Assembly: GCA_963768765.1 (NCBI GenBank)
Contig: CAVYJK010000027.1
Location: 1-64,000 of the forward strand
DNA: 64,000 bases
Reading direction: 5' to 3'
From: DASWLF01 sp963768765
GTDB lineage: Bacteria > Desulfobacterota > Desulfobaccia > Desulfobaccales > 0-14-0-80-60-11
Shown: in pieces, positions 53,970 to 62,044 of the stretch
Layout of the letters: every line of letters begins with the position of its first letter
How positions within the stretch are numbered: the stretch's first letter is position 1
Translations under genes and position numbers: made by a program
Notes under the pieces: model-generated
What the model saw: only the letters and a program-made list of their open reading frames with translations
Told to the model about the DNA's origin: nothing
The model's database searches: none

Positions 53970-55495
53970 TAAAAGAGATTCATTCGGCGCGCTGCAAGGA
54001 TTGCCTGATCGAGGCGGGATTGGCCCGGAAACCGTATCCCCAACGAGGAAAATCTATGGAAGGCAAAAAGACAGCGGAAGCAGGAGAGTCGGGCGGGCTG
54101 AAACTGTGCCATTTGGGCCATGAGGTGACCGTACCTCCGGGGACGCGCATCGTCAGCCAGGGGGAGTCCCCGGAATTCTTCTACGTCGTCCAGTCCGGGA
54201 GAGTGCGGGTTTTTCGGGAGACTCGGGACCGCATCCGCACCCAACTCACGGAGCTGGGACCCGGGTCTTATTTCGGCGAGGTGGCGCTGGTCACCGGGCA
54301 GCCCCGCACCGCTTCGGTGGAGGCCGCGGAGGAATGTTCCCTGATCAAAGTCTCCAAGGAGGAATTTGACCGGTTACTGGACCAGAATCCCCAGTTGGCC
54401 CGCCATATCATCCAGCAGCTGGCCAACTGGCTGGTGGCCGGCGACCGGCGCCTGGAGACGGAAACGGTGCACCAGGTCAAGCTGCGCCAGATCTCCTGGT
54501 TCGATTACGCCCTCATCATCGGCCTGAGCATTGTCTTCGCCCTGGTCTTCAACTTATACAACGATAATCAAATCCCCTTGATCTATGGAAGGGGAGTGAA
54601 AAGCGATGTACCGAAGATTTCGCTGAACCAGGCCTTGGAGGACTACCAAAATCAAAAGGCTCTGTTCGTGGACGCCCGGAAGAGCAATTTTTTCGATCAG
54701 CGTCATATCAAAGGCGCTCTCAACTTGCCGGATGTTTTCTTTGACCTCCAATATCCCATGTTCCAGTTCATGTTGACCCAGAAGGGGGTGGCGAAGGAGA
54801 AGCCGCTTATCGTTTACGGCGGTAATAACAGCCGGCGCATCGATGTCAATCTGGCTCGCTTGCTGATGGAAAAAGGCCATGATAAGGTGATGGTGTTGGG
54901 CGGTAACTACGAGGGTTGGGAGCGGGTCCTCCCCGTAACGGAGAAGAAAGGGAAGGCCGCAGCCGCTATGCCCCTGGGCCTTGGCGGGATCATGGAGTGG
55001 CTGCCGGTGAGTATTTTCCTACTCCTCTTAATTCCCCCCGTCCGCCGCAGTCCCTACCTGTCGGTGGGTTGCCGCTTGCTCTTGGGTGTGATCTTCATTG
55101 ATTTTGCTCTCAGCAAGATCATGCGACCGGCCGTCTTTGCCCTGAATGTCGTGGATTATGGCATGATGCCGTCCTGGGGAGTAAACCTGTGGGCCCTGGT
55201 TCTTCCCTGGGGAGAGCTGATCGCCGGCCTTTTCCTCGTTCTCGGTATTCGCACGCGGGCCGCGGCCACCATAATCGGCATGATGAATATCATTTTCATC
55301 ATCGGGCTGGTCAACGCCATATTCCTGGGATTACCCATCAACTGCGGATGTGTGGGCGAGGTGGGCGAACCGGTGACCTGGTGGAAGGTTCTTAAAAATA
55401 TGGGAATGCTGTTCACGGCCATACAAATCTTCCTTTACGATCGCCTCTTTGTGCTTGATCGGGGAGGGTTTATCTGGCGGGAGAGGCCAATATGA
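53966..55495 (+). CDS. cNMP-binding/rhodanese-like/MauE-DoxX membrane fusion protein
   Basis: 509 aa; ATG 54056 with GAGGA upstream is a possible shorter start. Order: Crp-type cyclic-nucleotide domain (about 45-165; VPPGTRIVSQGESPEFFYVV, GSYFGEVALVTGQPRTASVE); one membrane segment (about 175-195); a rhodanese-like domain (about 210-325) in which the expected Cys loop reads VYGGNNSRRID, so it lacks the catalytic Cys; and a C-terminal four-to-five-helix DoxX/MauE-type domain with LPINCGCVGEVGEP, whose Cys pair recalls MauE-like disulfide proteins. First of four genes ending in a selenoprotein; overlaps the next by 4 bases. Suggests a membrane thiol-redox system controlled by a nucleotide, by inference. 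Confidence 0.8.
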   Translation: MIKEIHSARCKDCLIEAGLARKPYPQRGKSMEGKKTAEAGESGGLKLCHLGHEVTVPPGTRIVSQGESPEFFYVVQSGRVRVFRETRDRIRTQLTELGPGSYFGEVALVTGQPRTASVEAAEECSLIKVSKEEFDRLLDQNPQLARHIIQQLANWLVAGDRRLETETVHQVKLRQISWFDYALIIGLSIVFALVFNLYNDNQIPLIYGRGVKSDVPKISLNQALEDYQNQKALFVDARKSNFFDQRHIKGALNLPDVFFDLQYPMFQFMLTQKGVAKEKPLIVYGGNNSRRIDVNLARLLMEKGHDKVMVLGGNYEGWERVLPVTEKKGKAAAAMPLGLGGIMEWLPVSIFLLLLIPPVRRSPYLSVGCRLLLGVIFIDFALSKIMRPAVFALNVVDYGMMPSWGVNLWALVLPWGELIAGLFLVLGIRTRAAATIIGMMNIIFIIGLVNAIFLGLPINCGCVGEVGEPVTWWKVLKNMGMLFTAIQIFLYDRLFVLDRGGFIWRERPI

Positions 55496-55875
55496 AGCAA
55501 GGTTTTATAAAGTGGGTTGTGGTCCTGGGGTTGGTCGTCGGATGCTTGGCCCCTTGGGGTTGTGGAGAGTCCCGGGCTCCTTTCGCAGGAAATTATCGCT
55601 CCGAAGGGCCCTTTGCCGATAAGGGCCACATTGAACTGCTCCTGAAGGAAAACGGCGAGGCCACCTGGAAGCTGGAGCAGGACGTGAGGGAGCTCAAATT
55701 CAAGTGGAAGGTGGAAGCTGGCCGCCTCTTTTTTTATACCAGGGAAGGCGCGGTGATGATTGCCATCCCCACCGAGGGAGGCAGGAAGTTGACGATGGAC
55801 ATGTCCGGAAACTGGAACCCCAGTTGTCCCGTCAACCAATGTGTTACTTTTATCAGGGTATCTGGAGAGGGTTAA
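55492..55875 (+). CDS. Putative lipoprotein with paired cysteines
   Basis: 127 aa; start overlaps the preceding stop (ATGA). Signal with possible lipobox APWGCGES. The mature part is a small beta-rich domain (NYRSEGPFADKGHIELLLKE, GEATWKLEQDVRELKFKWKV) ending NPSCPVNQCVTF, a Cys-x4-Cys pair that could be redox-active or structural. No family recognised. Its TAA overlaps the ATG of the AMIN-domain gene by one base, so translation of all three is coupled. Confidence 0.65.
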   Translation: MKQGFIKWVVVLGLVVGCLAPWGCGESRAPFAGNYRSEGPFADKGHIELLLKENGEATWKLEQDVRELKFKWKVEAGRLFFYTREGAVMIAIPTEGGRKLTMDMSGNWNPSCPVNQCVTFIRVSGEG

Positions 55876-57092
55876 TGGGTTGGCCGCATGGTTGCAAAGG
55901 GCTCCAGGTTTTGGCGAGGTTCGGGATTTTCCTGGGAGTCCTGGCATTATTAGCCCAGGTGGCGGCAGCCCAATCTCCTTCCCGCGGTAACCCTCGCCCC
56001 GAAGTGCGCCGCCTGGGGCTGAGCAAGGTGGGGGAGAACACCCTGCTCACCCTGGTGCTGGACCGCAGCGCCGAAGCCAAGATTTCCACCCGCACCGTGT
56101 CGGGCAAACCCCAACTGGTGGTGGAATTTCCCCAGGCCCGGGCGGGGCGGCTGCCGGCCCGCCTGGAGGGGGACGATTTACTGGTGGAGCAGGTGGTCAC
56201 CGAGACCGGTTCCCCCGGGGGCGGGGTGCGCATCATCCTGGAGCTCTTTCCGGACCAGCCGTACGTCTTCTGGCGAAAGAGCCAGCCCGGCACGGGGGGC
56301 CAGACCATCTTCATGGTGGGGCTGAAGGCTGACCCCACGGCCCGTCCCAAACTGGCGCAGATGCGCCCACCCGAGCCGCAGGAACCGGTCTGGAACCCCA
56401 AATCCGGGGAGTCGGACCTCGAGGTTCCCAAGGAAAGGGAATCGGAGCCGGCCCCTGAGGAATACCGCTCTCCGGAGCCCATGGGCAGCACCGCCCCCGG
56501 CAGTTTTGCCGAGCTCAAGCGCCTGATGCCCAAGGCGACGACATTGCTTCAGGGGTTGGAAACCGACGGCTGGACCGTCTCCGAGTCCCGCAATTACGAC
56601 CGCCCCGGGCAGCGCTTGAGCCGGGATTTTGTGCTCAACAACCGCAAGTACCCGGAACTGGTAGTGAAGATCGTCTACCTGCCGGCCAACACCCCCAACA
56701 CGCCCAATATCAGCATCCTCAGCCTGTCCACCGAAAACCTCACCGGTGAGGAGGCTACCAAGTATCAGGGGTTGCGCCAGTGGAATTTTGCCGCAATCAA
56801 GCAGCACTATGAAGATATCGGCGACTTCTTCGATGAGGCCTTGAAGCCCCTGCGGGTGAAGCTGCGGGAGCAGACCAAGGCCCTGACCCTGCGCGACGCC
56901 CAAGTGTTCGAGAATTTTGTCAAGGGGGCCTGCCGGGACCCCAAGGTGGCGCAGCAGGTCATGGCCCACGTGCGGGAAAAGGTGAGCCCCCGGTTTGAAG
57001 GAGTGCAGTACACCGTGTCCGAAAATCCCCTGGTCCTCTTGAACCTGGTGGATTTTCTCTACGTCAAGGTCTATTATGTGGACCCTCGTTAG
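55875..57092 (+). CDS. AMIN-domain exported protein
   Basis: 405 aa from ATG 55875, with GGAGAGGG upstream and one-base overlap with the previous stop. Signal peptide GIFLGVLALLAQVAAAQS. An AMIN-like beta domain occupies about residues 35-150 (VRRLGLSKVGENTLLTLVLD, KPQLVVEFPQARAG, GGVRIILELFPDQPYVFW). A Pro/Glu-rich linker and a C-terminal helical domain (KRLMPKATTLLQGLETDGWT, KGACRDPKVAQQVMAHVREK) have no recognised family. AMIN domains usually target the envelope. The selenoprotein gene starts 9 bp after its stop. Confidence 0.75.
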   Translation: MGWPHGCKGLQVLARFGIFLGVLALLAQVAAAQSPSRGNPRPEVRRLGLSKVGENTLLTLVLDRSAEAKISTRTVSGKPQLVVEFPQARAGRLPARLEGDDLLVEQVVTETGSPGGGVRIILELFPDQPYVFWRKSQPGTGGQTIFMVGLKADPTARPKLAQMRPPEPQEPVWNPKSGESDLEVPKERESEPAPEEYRSPEPMGSTAPGSFAELKRLMPKATTLLQGLETDGWTVSESRNYDRPGQRLSRDFVLNNRKYPELVVKIVYLPANTPNTPNISILSLSTENLTGEEATKYQGLRQWNFAAIKQHYEDIGDFFDEALKPLRVKLREQTKALTLRDAQVFENFVKGACRDPKVAQQVMAHVREKVSPRFEGVQYTVSENPLVLLNLVDFLYVKVYYVDPR

Positions 57093-57101
57093 GAGGCGGC
57101 C

Positions 57102-57326
57102 GTGGCAAAAGAAATCACCATCTTCGGCAAACAGACCTGACCCTTTACCTTCAAGGCCCGGGAGGCTAAGAGCAAAGAGGGTTTTACAATTATTTACCGG
57201 GACGTGACTGAAGACCCCGAGGCCATGGAAGAGATGCTGCGCCTCACCCACGGCAACCGGCAGGTGCCGGTAATGGTGGACGGCGGCCAGGTGAGCATCG
57301 GTTTCGGGGGTTCCTGAAAAGTCTAA
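57102..57326 (+). CDS. UXX-star family selenoprotein with two selenocysteine codons
   Basis: Reads from GTG 57102 (AGGAGG five bases upstream) to TAA 57324-57326, 74 residues, through two in-frame TGA codons: codon 13 (57138-57140) and codon 72 (57315-57317). The product has a glutaredoxin/thioredoxin-like start KEITIFGKQT-U-PFTFKA, where Sec sits at the usual nucleophilic Cys position, then RDVTEDPEAMEEMLRLTHGN, RQVPVMVDGGQVSIGFGGS and a C-terminal U-K-V before the stop. That UXX-stop ending and the first Sec define the UXX-star selenoprotein family. Candidate SECIS hairpins lie 3' of both TGAs. Last gene of the four-gene redox-like operon. Confidence 0.85.
57149..57170 (+). promoter_or_regulatory. 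Candidate SECIS hairpin for the first selenocysteine
   Basis: Weak hairpin CTT...AAG with inner GCC-CGGGA-GGC (57156-57166); its apical loop lies about 19-23 bases after the first TGA and contains guanines, as bacterial SECIS elements need. The stem is short, so support is modest. Confidence 0.4.
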
Positions 57327-57329
57327 ACG

Positions 57330-57345
57330 GCCCGCGGTCGCGGGC
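57330..57345 (+). promoter_or_regulatory. Candidate SECIS hairpin for the second selenocysteine
   Basis: GCCCGC-GGTC-GCGGGC, a perfect 6-bp stem with a GGUC loop 19-22 bases after the second TGA. GG at the loop start and this distance match the known bacterial SECIS pattern, and the hairpin can lie beyond the stop codon because the Sec is penultimate. Confidence 0.6.
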
Positions 57346-58111
57346 GGTTAAGAAATTATCGCCCGGGGGGAGCATAAAAACTCCCCCCTATCTTTAAGGT
57401 CATGGCAAGAGGCTAAAGCTGCCGCTGCTGCTTTGATATGCCCTCCTAAACCCCTGCCCTCCGATTCGCCCAGAACCGAACCAGGGCATGGGCTTTGCCG
57501 CCTTCCGGTCCAGATCTTCTGCAGTTTCACCCTGCCATTTAGCAAGGGGGCGCTTGGCGGCAGCAATCCACCCAAAGGCCAGCGGACCCCTTATTTGTGG
57601 GGCCCGACGCCCGGGTCGGTCCCCACAAAACCATTCAATTCCCGCGGTAAGCGACCGAATCGCGCCCGCCGCTACCGGGCCCGCCTGCCTTATCCGGCCC
57701 CCCTGGAGCCATTTTTCCGGAGTTGATCCAAAGGCAAGGGTATAATTTATATACCCAATAAAACCAGATACTTAAGCGTTTAGAGTTAAACTTATTTTAA
57801 AGGCCTTACGATATAGCTAACGGGGAACGGCTGCCGAGGGGCCCGCCGGGAAATCAATTAACACAGATATAACTTAGTGAATTATTTATCTAATCTGGCA
57901 ATATCCTCATAATTATCCAATAACCGTTTCTTTCATGAAAATTGCCCCACTGAGGGCTCCAAAAATTGACAAATATTGTTAACAAGCCCCACAAATTTCC
58001 AAAAACCGGGATGAGAGCTTAACTGGTTTCCATAGCGAGAAAGATAAAGCATTTTTCAACGTATATTAATATGAGTTATCAATATGTTATAGCAATTGTG
58101 AATTTTTTTTC
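57346..58111. other. Long intergenic region
   Basis: No gene supported. About 57594-57630 holds GTGGGG-CCGAC...GTCGG-CCCCAC, another palindrome. From about 57740 the DNA is AT-rich and repeat-free until the promoter at 58112. Short open frames here look like chance. Confidence 0.5.
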
Positions 58112-58140
58112 TTGACAGCCTCTCCCAGGTGCGATATAGA
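58112..58140 (+). promoter_or_regulatory. Strong sigma-70 promoter
   Basis: Consensus TTGACA (58112-58117), 17-base spacer, TATAGA (58135-58140). Transcription would start near 58147, 264 bases before the 3D-domain gene. Confidence 0.75.
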
Positions 58141-58146
58141 AAGCGC

Positions 58147-58410
58147 AACATTCAAACAAGCCCACTTGGGTAAGCGAAGATAGTGCTTCAACCATTGGAT
58201 TGATGGGAACAGGAACCTGAGACCGGGTGGCCGTTAACACTGAGAGGAGAAGCGTCCTTCTCCGGATAATGCGACCCATGGCCGAAGGCGAGAAAAAGAC
58301 TATCGAAGCAATCCCAGGGCCCAGGCCCTAAGCATTTCCTGGCGGTTCCTTTCCAACTAATTCCCCAATTATCTGTCACTACCAGAACTGTCAACAGCGC
58401 GAGGGAAACC
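58147..58410 (+). promoter_or_regulatory. Long structured 5' leader, possible riboswitch
   Basis: The transcript leader from the strong promoter to ATG 58411 is about 264 bases and contains several hairpins: AAGC...GCTT, CCAT...ATGG, CAGG-AA-CCTG, GGAGAAG-CGTC-CTTCTCC (about 58240-58260) and GGGCCCAGGCCC. It lacks an open frame. 3D-domain and other wall-hydrolase genes are known targets of the c-di-AMP (ydaO) riboswitch, and fragments such as GGCCGTTAAC...GAGAAGCG faintly recall its 3' core, but the match is not good enough to assign a class. Confidence 0.35.
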
Positions 58411-58785
58411 ATGAAAAAGCTAGCGATATTATGTCTGATAGGGGCGGGGGTAGTAATGTTGCCCCGACCTACCATGTGCGTCACCATGTCCATAGTTACG
58501 GTAACCGCTTACCATCCCGGAGCCTACTGCCCCGGTTCGCCTAAGGGGGTCACGGCTTCAGGCCATAAGGTGCAGGAAGGGATGATCGCGGTGAGCCGGG
58601 ACGTGGAGAAGAGCCTGAACCTGGATTTCGGCGACCGGGTGCTGCTGCACGGCCTGGGCGTCTTCGAATTTCAGGACCGCATGGCTTCCCGGGTCCGCAA
58701 GAAGGTCGATATTTACATGGATTGCACGCAAAAGGCCCGCCGTTTCGGGGTGCGGCGTTATGTGGTCCTGGTGAAGCTGGTCTGA
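58411..58785 (+). CDS. 3D-domain exported protein
   Basis: 124 aa. Signal peptide LAILCLIGAGVVMLPRPTMC, then the double-psi beta-barrel 3D fold found in MltA-like and YabE-type wall enzymes: VTVTAYHPGAYCPGSPKGVT, ASGHKVQEGMIAVSRDVEKS, FGDRVLLHGLGVFEFQDRMA, and the conserved Asp stretch KKVDIYMDCTQKARRFG. Probably acts on peptidoglycan in the periplasm. Strong promoter and a long leader precede it. Confidence 0.85.
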   Translation: MKKLAILCLIGAGVVMLPRPTMCVTMSIVTVTAYHPGAYCPGSPKGVTASGHKVQEGMIAVSRDVEKSLNLDFGDRVLLHGLGVFEFQDRMASRVRKKVDIYMDCTQKARRFGVRRYVVLVKLV

Positions 58786-58795
58786 GCCCCGCCCT

Positions 58796-59356
58796 TTATT
58801 TGAGCCGCTCCATGTAACCGCCGGTGCGGGTGTCCACCCTTACCCGGTCGCCTTCATTGATAAACAGAGGCACCTGGAGGGTGACGCCGCTCTCCAGGGT
58901 GGCGAGCTTGGTGCCGCCGGTGGCGGTATCGCCCTTGAGGCCTGGTTCCGTCTGGGTCACTGTCAGTTCCACAAAGTTGGGAACCTCCACGGCCACCGGC
59001 TGTTGGTTGAAGAAGAGGACCTTGACGTCCAGGTTCTCGGTCAAGTAAAGGCGCGCCTCGCCCACCTGCTCTGCCGTCAGCATGAGCTGCTCGTAGTTCT
59101 CGTTGTCCATCATGCAGAACTGGTCCCCCTCCCGGTAGAGGTATTGCATCTGCCGTTCCATGAGGTCCGGCTTTTTAACCCGCTCTCCGGAGCGGAAGGT
59201 CTGATCCAGCACCCGGCCGGTGAGCAGATTTTTCAGCTTGGTGCGCACAAAGGCGCCCCCCTTTCCCGGCTTGACGTGCTGGAATTCGACGATGATATAC
59301 GGCGCGCCGTCCAGTTCAATCTTTAAGCCCTTCTTGAAGTCGCTGGTGGCATACAT
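58796..59356 (-). CDS. efp: Elongation factor P
   Basis: 186 aa, standard length. Domain I has YIIVEFQHVKPGKGGAFVRT with the modifiable Lys at position 32 of this protein; domains II-III follow (MQYLYREGDQFCMMDNENYE, PVAVEVPNFVELTVTQTEPG, ESGVTLQVPLFINEGDRVRV). Helps ribosomes pass polyproline stretches, of which this window encodes several. Convergent with the 3D gene, 10 bp apart. Confidence 0.96.
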   Translation of the reverse strand: MYATSDFKKGLKIELDGAPYIIVEFQHVKPGKGGAFVRTKLKNLLTGRVLDQTFRSGERVKKPDLMERQMQYLYREGDQFCMMDNENYEQLMLTAEQVGEARLYLTENLDVKVLFFNQQPVAVEVPNFVELTVTQTEPGLKGDTATGGTKLATLESGVTLQVPLFINEGDRVRVDTRTGGYMERLK

Positions 59357-59461
59357 AACAGTCCTGACCTTCCTTCCGGGTGAAATATGCGGGGCTGCGC
59401 TGTCCGGGTTTCTGGAGGGCTCTTGCCTAGGCGGCTGAGAGTGCTGGACTGCAGCCGAGTC

Positions 59462-59944
59462 TCATCTTGGCGACGGACTCTGGGCGGCCTTTTTAGGTGC
59501 GCCCTCCAGGGATTCCCAGGCAAACTTCCTTTTCCCAGCTTGGTTCGTAGCCCCGATCTTGGGTACAGGAGCTCCTGGTGAGGCAACCGTGGGACTGGCG
59601 GGCGATGGGGCCGGTTTTTCCTGACCCCCTGGCGGCAGCTGAAAAATTACATCATTTTTCTTGACGAAATTAAGCTCCCGCCGGATGAGGTCCTGGATCA
59701 TTTCCGGGTCGTGTTGCAGCCGATCAATGGTGCGGGCCAGCCGGGCATTTTCCGCCGCCAGCCGGACATTTTCCTGTTCGATTTTAACGCGCTCATGCCG
59801 GAAGCGGTAGATCTGGTACAGACCCCGGTGGCTGAAGAGCAACCCCAGGGCAGTGACCACTCCCAAAGTCAGAGCCACCCCCGCCAGGAGCTTGTGGCTG
59901 CCCTTGACTTTCCCGGTTGTTTCCGGAGTGGTTGTCGAAGTCAT
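59462..59944 (-). CDS. FtsB/DivIC-family cell division protein
   Basis: 160 aa. One membrane segment (LLAGVALTLGVVTALGLLFS) followed by a coiled coil (RFRHERVKIEQENVRLAAEN, ARLARTIDRLQHDPEMIQDL) and the family ending IRRELNFVKKNDVIFQL. A Pro/Ala-rich C-terminal extension of about 55 residues is unusual. Divisome scaffold of the FtsLB type. The 105-bp gap to efp contains an imperfect palindrome. Confidence 0.82.
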   Translation of the reverse strand: MTSTTTPETTGKVKGSHKLLAGVALTLGVVTALGLLFSHRGLYQIYRFRHERVKIEQENVRLAAENARLARTIDRLQHDPEMIQDLIRRELNFVKKNDVIFQLPPGGQEKPAPSPASPTVASPGAPVPKIGATNQAGKRKFAWESLEGAPKKAAQSPSPR

Positions 59945-60224
59945 GTCTCCCCCCTACAAGACTTCTATGCCAATAATGCCTGAAAATTTCAACAGATGCA
60001 AGGAAAATTGCCGCAACTGCGGGCTCCCGGGGGAAAAATTTGCCCCCAGGACCCTGTCCGGTGAGAGATAAATTTCAGGGGCCGTCGAAAAATGAGATAA
60101 TATCCGTCACCCGGAACGACCTCGACGAGCTCAACCTTAGGAAATTACAGGATATTTCCCGTGACTCCAGAGGTCTTTCCAGGAACCCCGACTTTTGCCG
60201 AGACTTACCGGCGCCGCGGCGCTA

Positions 60225-60254
60225 TTGACAAGCCTAGGGAAAACGTAATAGGTT
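60225..60254 (+). promoter_or_regulatory. Candidate sigma-70 promoter
   Basis: TTGACA (60225-60230), 18-base spacer, TAGGTT (60249-60254), 26 bases before the methionine-synthase-like gene. The rest of the gap 59945-60279 shows no gene. Confidence 0.4.
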
Positions 60255-60279
60255 CTTTCTGATTCTTTCGGAGACCAGC

Positions 60280-61338
60280 ATGCCTTCCTTTAATCCCCTG
60301 GCCGCCACCGGCATCGGCTCCGTGCCCTTCACCGACCCGGAGGAGGCGGTGGCCCTGATTTTGGAGTACCTACCCCAGGTGCCGTACTGGCCCCAGATGG
60401 TGCGTCTGGGGTTTTTGGAGGAGATGAACGTTCAGGCAGCCCGGGGGTTGCCAGCCTTGCGGGTGGACGAGGCGGCCCGGGTGGTGGCCTTGGACCCGGA
60501 GGCCGCCCGGGACGAGGCCCTGGCCCGGTTTTACGAAGCGGTGCTCTCCGGCGACCTGGCCCCCTTTGCCTGGGAGCCCCGGGAGGCCCAGGGCTTTTTC
60601 GTTTTGCTGGAGGCGGTGGCCGCCCGCGGGTTTCCGGCCCCGGCCCTGAAAGGCCAGTTGTCCGGACCGGTGACCTTCGCCGGGGTCATCAAGGACCCGG
60701 CGGGCAAACCCATCCTTTACGACCGGGAGTTGACCCAGGCGGTGTGCCAGGGGCTGGCCCGCAAAGCGGCCTGGCAGGCAGCCAGATTCCGGGAGCTGGG
60801 CAAAGACTCGGTGATTTTTTTCGACGAGCCCTTTCTTTCCGGGTTTGGCTCGGCATATCTCCCCATCTCCAGGGAGGAGGTGATGGAGATCCTGGGCCAG
60901 ACCCTGGCCGAGACCCGGCAAGCCGCGGCCCCCATCACCCTGGGGATCCACTGCTGCGGCAACACTGATTGGTCCCTGCTGCTGGAGGTCGATATCGACA
61001 TCCTTAGTTTCGACTCCTACGGCTACTTCGACAGCCTGCGGCTGTACGAGAAACCCCTGAAAAAATTTCTGGCCCGGGGCGGCTGGCTGGCCTGGGGCCT
61101 GGTGCCCACCGGGGACGAACTTAAGGGCGAGACCACGGAAAGCCTGTGGCAGCGGTTTCAGGAGCAGGTGCAGCAGCTGGCGGCGCAGCAGCAACTGGGC
61201 CTCCAGGAGATCTTATCCCAGGCCCTGCTCACCCCGGCCTGCGGCATGGGCTATCTGAGCGAAGAGTCCGCCCGCCGGGTGCTGGCCATGCTCCAGGAGT
61301 TGAGCGCCCGGGGGCAGCGGTGGCTGGCTTCAGTTTAA
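60280..61338 (+). CDS. Cobalamin-independent methionine synthase-like (core MetE/UROD family) protein
   Basis: 352 aa TIM-barrel, about half the length of classic MetE and equivalent to its C-terminal catalytic half. Metal-binding region GIHCCGNTDWSLLLEVDI (near residue 224) and the second Cys in TPACGMGYLSEESARRV (near 318) provide the expected His-Cys-Cys zinc ligands. N-terminal ATGIGSVPFTDPEEAVALIL is family-typical. Short MetE-like proteins in anaerobes use methyl-corrinoid donors rather than methyl-tetrahydrofolate; whether this one does is an inference. Own promoter, single gene. Confidence 0.8.
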   Translation: MPSFNPLAATGIGSVPFTDPEEAVALILEYLPQVPYWPQMVRLGFLEEMNVQAARGLPALRVDEAARVVALDPEAARDEALARFYEAVLSGDLAPFAWEPREAQGFFVLLEAVAARGFPAPALKGQLSGPVTFAGVIKDPAGKPILYDRELTQAVCQGLARKAAWQAARFRELGKDSVIFFDEPFLSGFGSAYLPISREEVMEILGQTLAETRQAAAPITLGIHCCGNTDWSLLLEVDIDILSFDSYGYFDSLRLYEKPLKKFLARGGWLAWGLVPTGDELKGETTESLWQRFQEQVQQLAAQQQLGLQEILSQALLTPACGMGYLSEESARRVLAMLQELSARGQRWLASV

Positions 61339-61462
61339 AAAATGATTATTTTATCAATAATTAGAGGCAAGTTCTGATTAATAACTTAAGAGACTCTCTT
61401 AAATCTAGCGCCCAAGACGTTTAAATCACAAGCTAATCAGGAAAGTTTCAGGGGGGCGGTAA

Positions 61463-61876
61463 ATGAAGATCAAAGACGTCATGGTCAAAGAGGTGGCCAC
61501 CCTGGATATCAACGATGAACTCAGCCTGGCCAATGACATCATGCGATTGGGGCGCATCCGCCACCTGCCGGTGGTGGAAGGCACCCGGCTGGCAGGGATT
61601 ATCTCCGAGCGGGACCTGTTCCGCAGCTCCCTGGCCCAGGCCCTGGGCTACGGTACCGAAGCCACCCGGGATTTGATGAAAAAGCTGCGCATCAAGGACG
61701 TCATGGTGCAAAAGGTGACCACCGTGTCGCCGGAAATGGAACTCTGCGAGGCCACCCGCCTCATGGTGGAGCTGAAGATCGGCTGTCTCCCGGTGGTGGA
61801 CGGTGACCGACTGGTGGGCCTCATCACCGAGACCGACATCCTGACGCAGTACTTGAAGTTATGCGCCGGGGAGTGA
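61463..61876 (+). CDS. CBS-domain-pair protein
   Basis: 137 aa, two tandem CBS motifs and nothing else: KIKDVMVKEVATLDINDELS, RIRHLPVVEGTRLAGIISER, then IKDVMVQKVTTVSPEMELCE and IGCLPVVDGDRLVGLITETD. Pairs of this type bind adenine nucleotides or SAM and regulate partners. Start ATG 61463 behind GGGGGGCGG. No adjacent partner on the same strand. Confidence 0.92.
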   Translation: MKIKDVMVKEVATLDINDELSLANDIMRLGRIRHLPVVEGTRLAGIISERDLFRSSLAQALGYGTEATRDLMKKLRIKDVMVQKVTTVSPEMELCEATRLMVELKIGCLPVVDGDRLVGLITETDILTQYLKLCAGE

Positions 61877-61911
61877 GGTCCGCCAGGACTAAACCCTCCG
61901 GCCCAGGGGCA

Positions 61912-61940
61912 AAGAAAAAGGGCGCCAACCAGGGCGCCCT
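61912..61940 (-). terminator. Rho-independent terminator of ilvE
   Basis: On the minus strand GGGCGCC-CTGGTT-GGCGCCC is followed by TTTTTCTTTG. It ends ilvE, about 105 bases after its stop, and may also stop readthrough from the CBS gene. Confidence 0.8.
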
Positions 61941-62044
61941 GTTGCTTTGCGGCAACTTCCAACCATCAAGAACCTTGGTTTAACCAAAGATCAGCCTGAA
62001 AACCCCTTTCCCTAAAACATTCATATTATCAAGCCCAGGGCTTT

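Noticed and set aside
57348..57745. Several short open frames (75-97 codons) on both strands after the selenoprotein.
   Set aside because: They overlap palindromic repeats, lack ribosome sites and have no domain or signal features.
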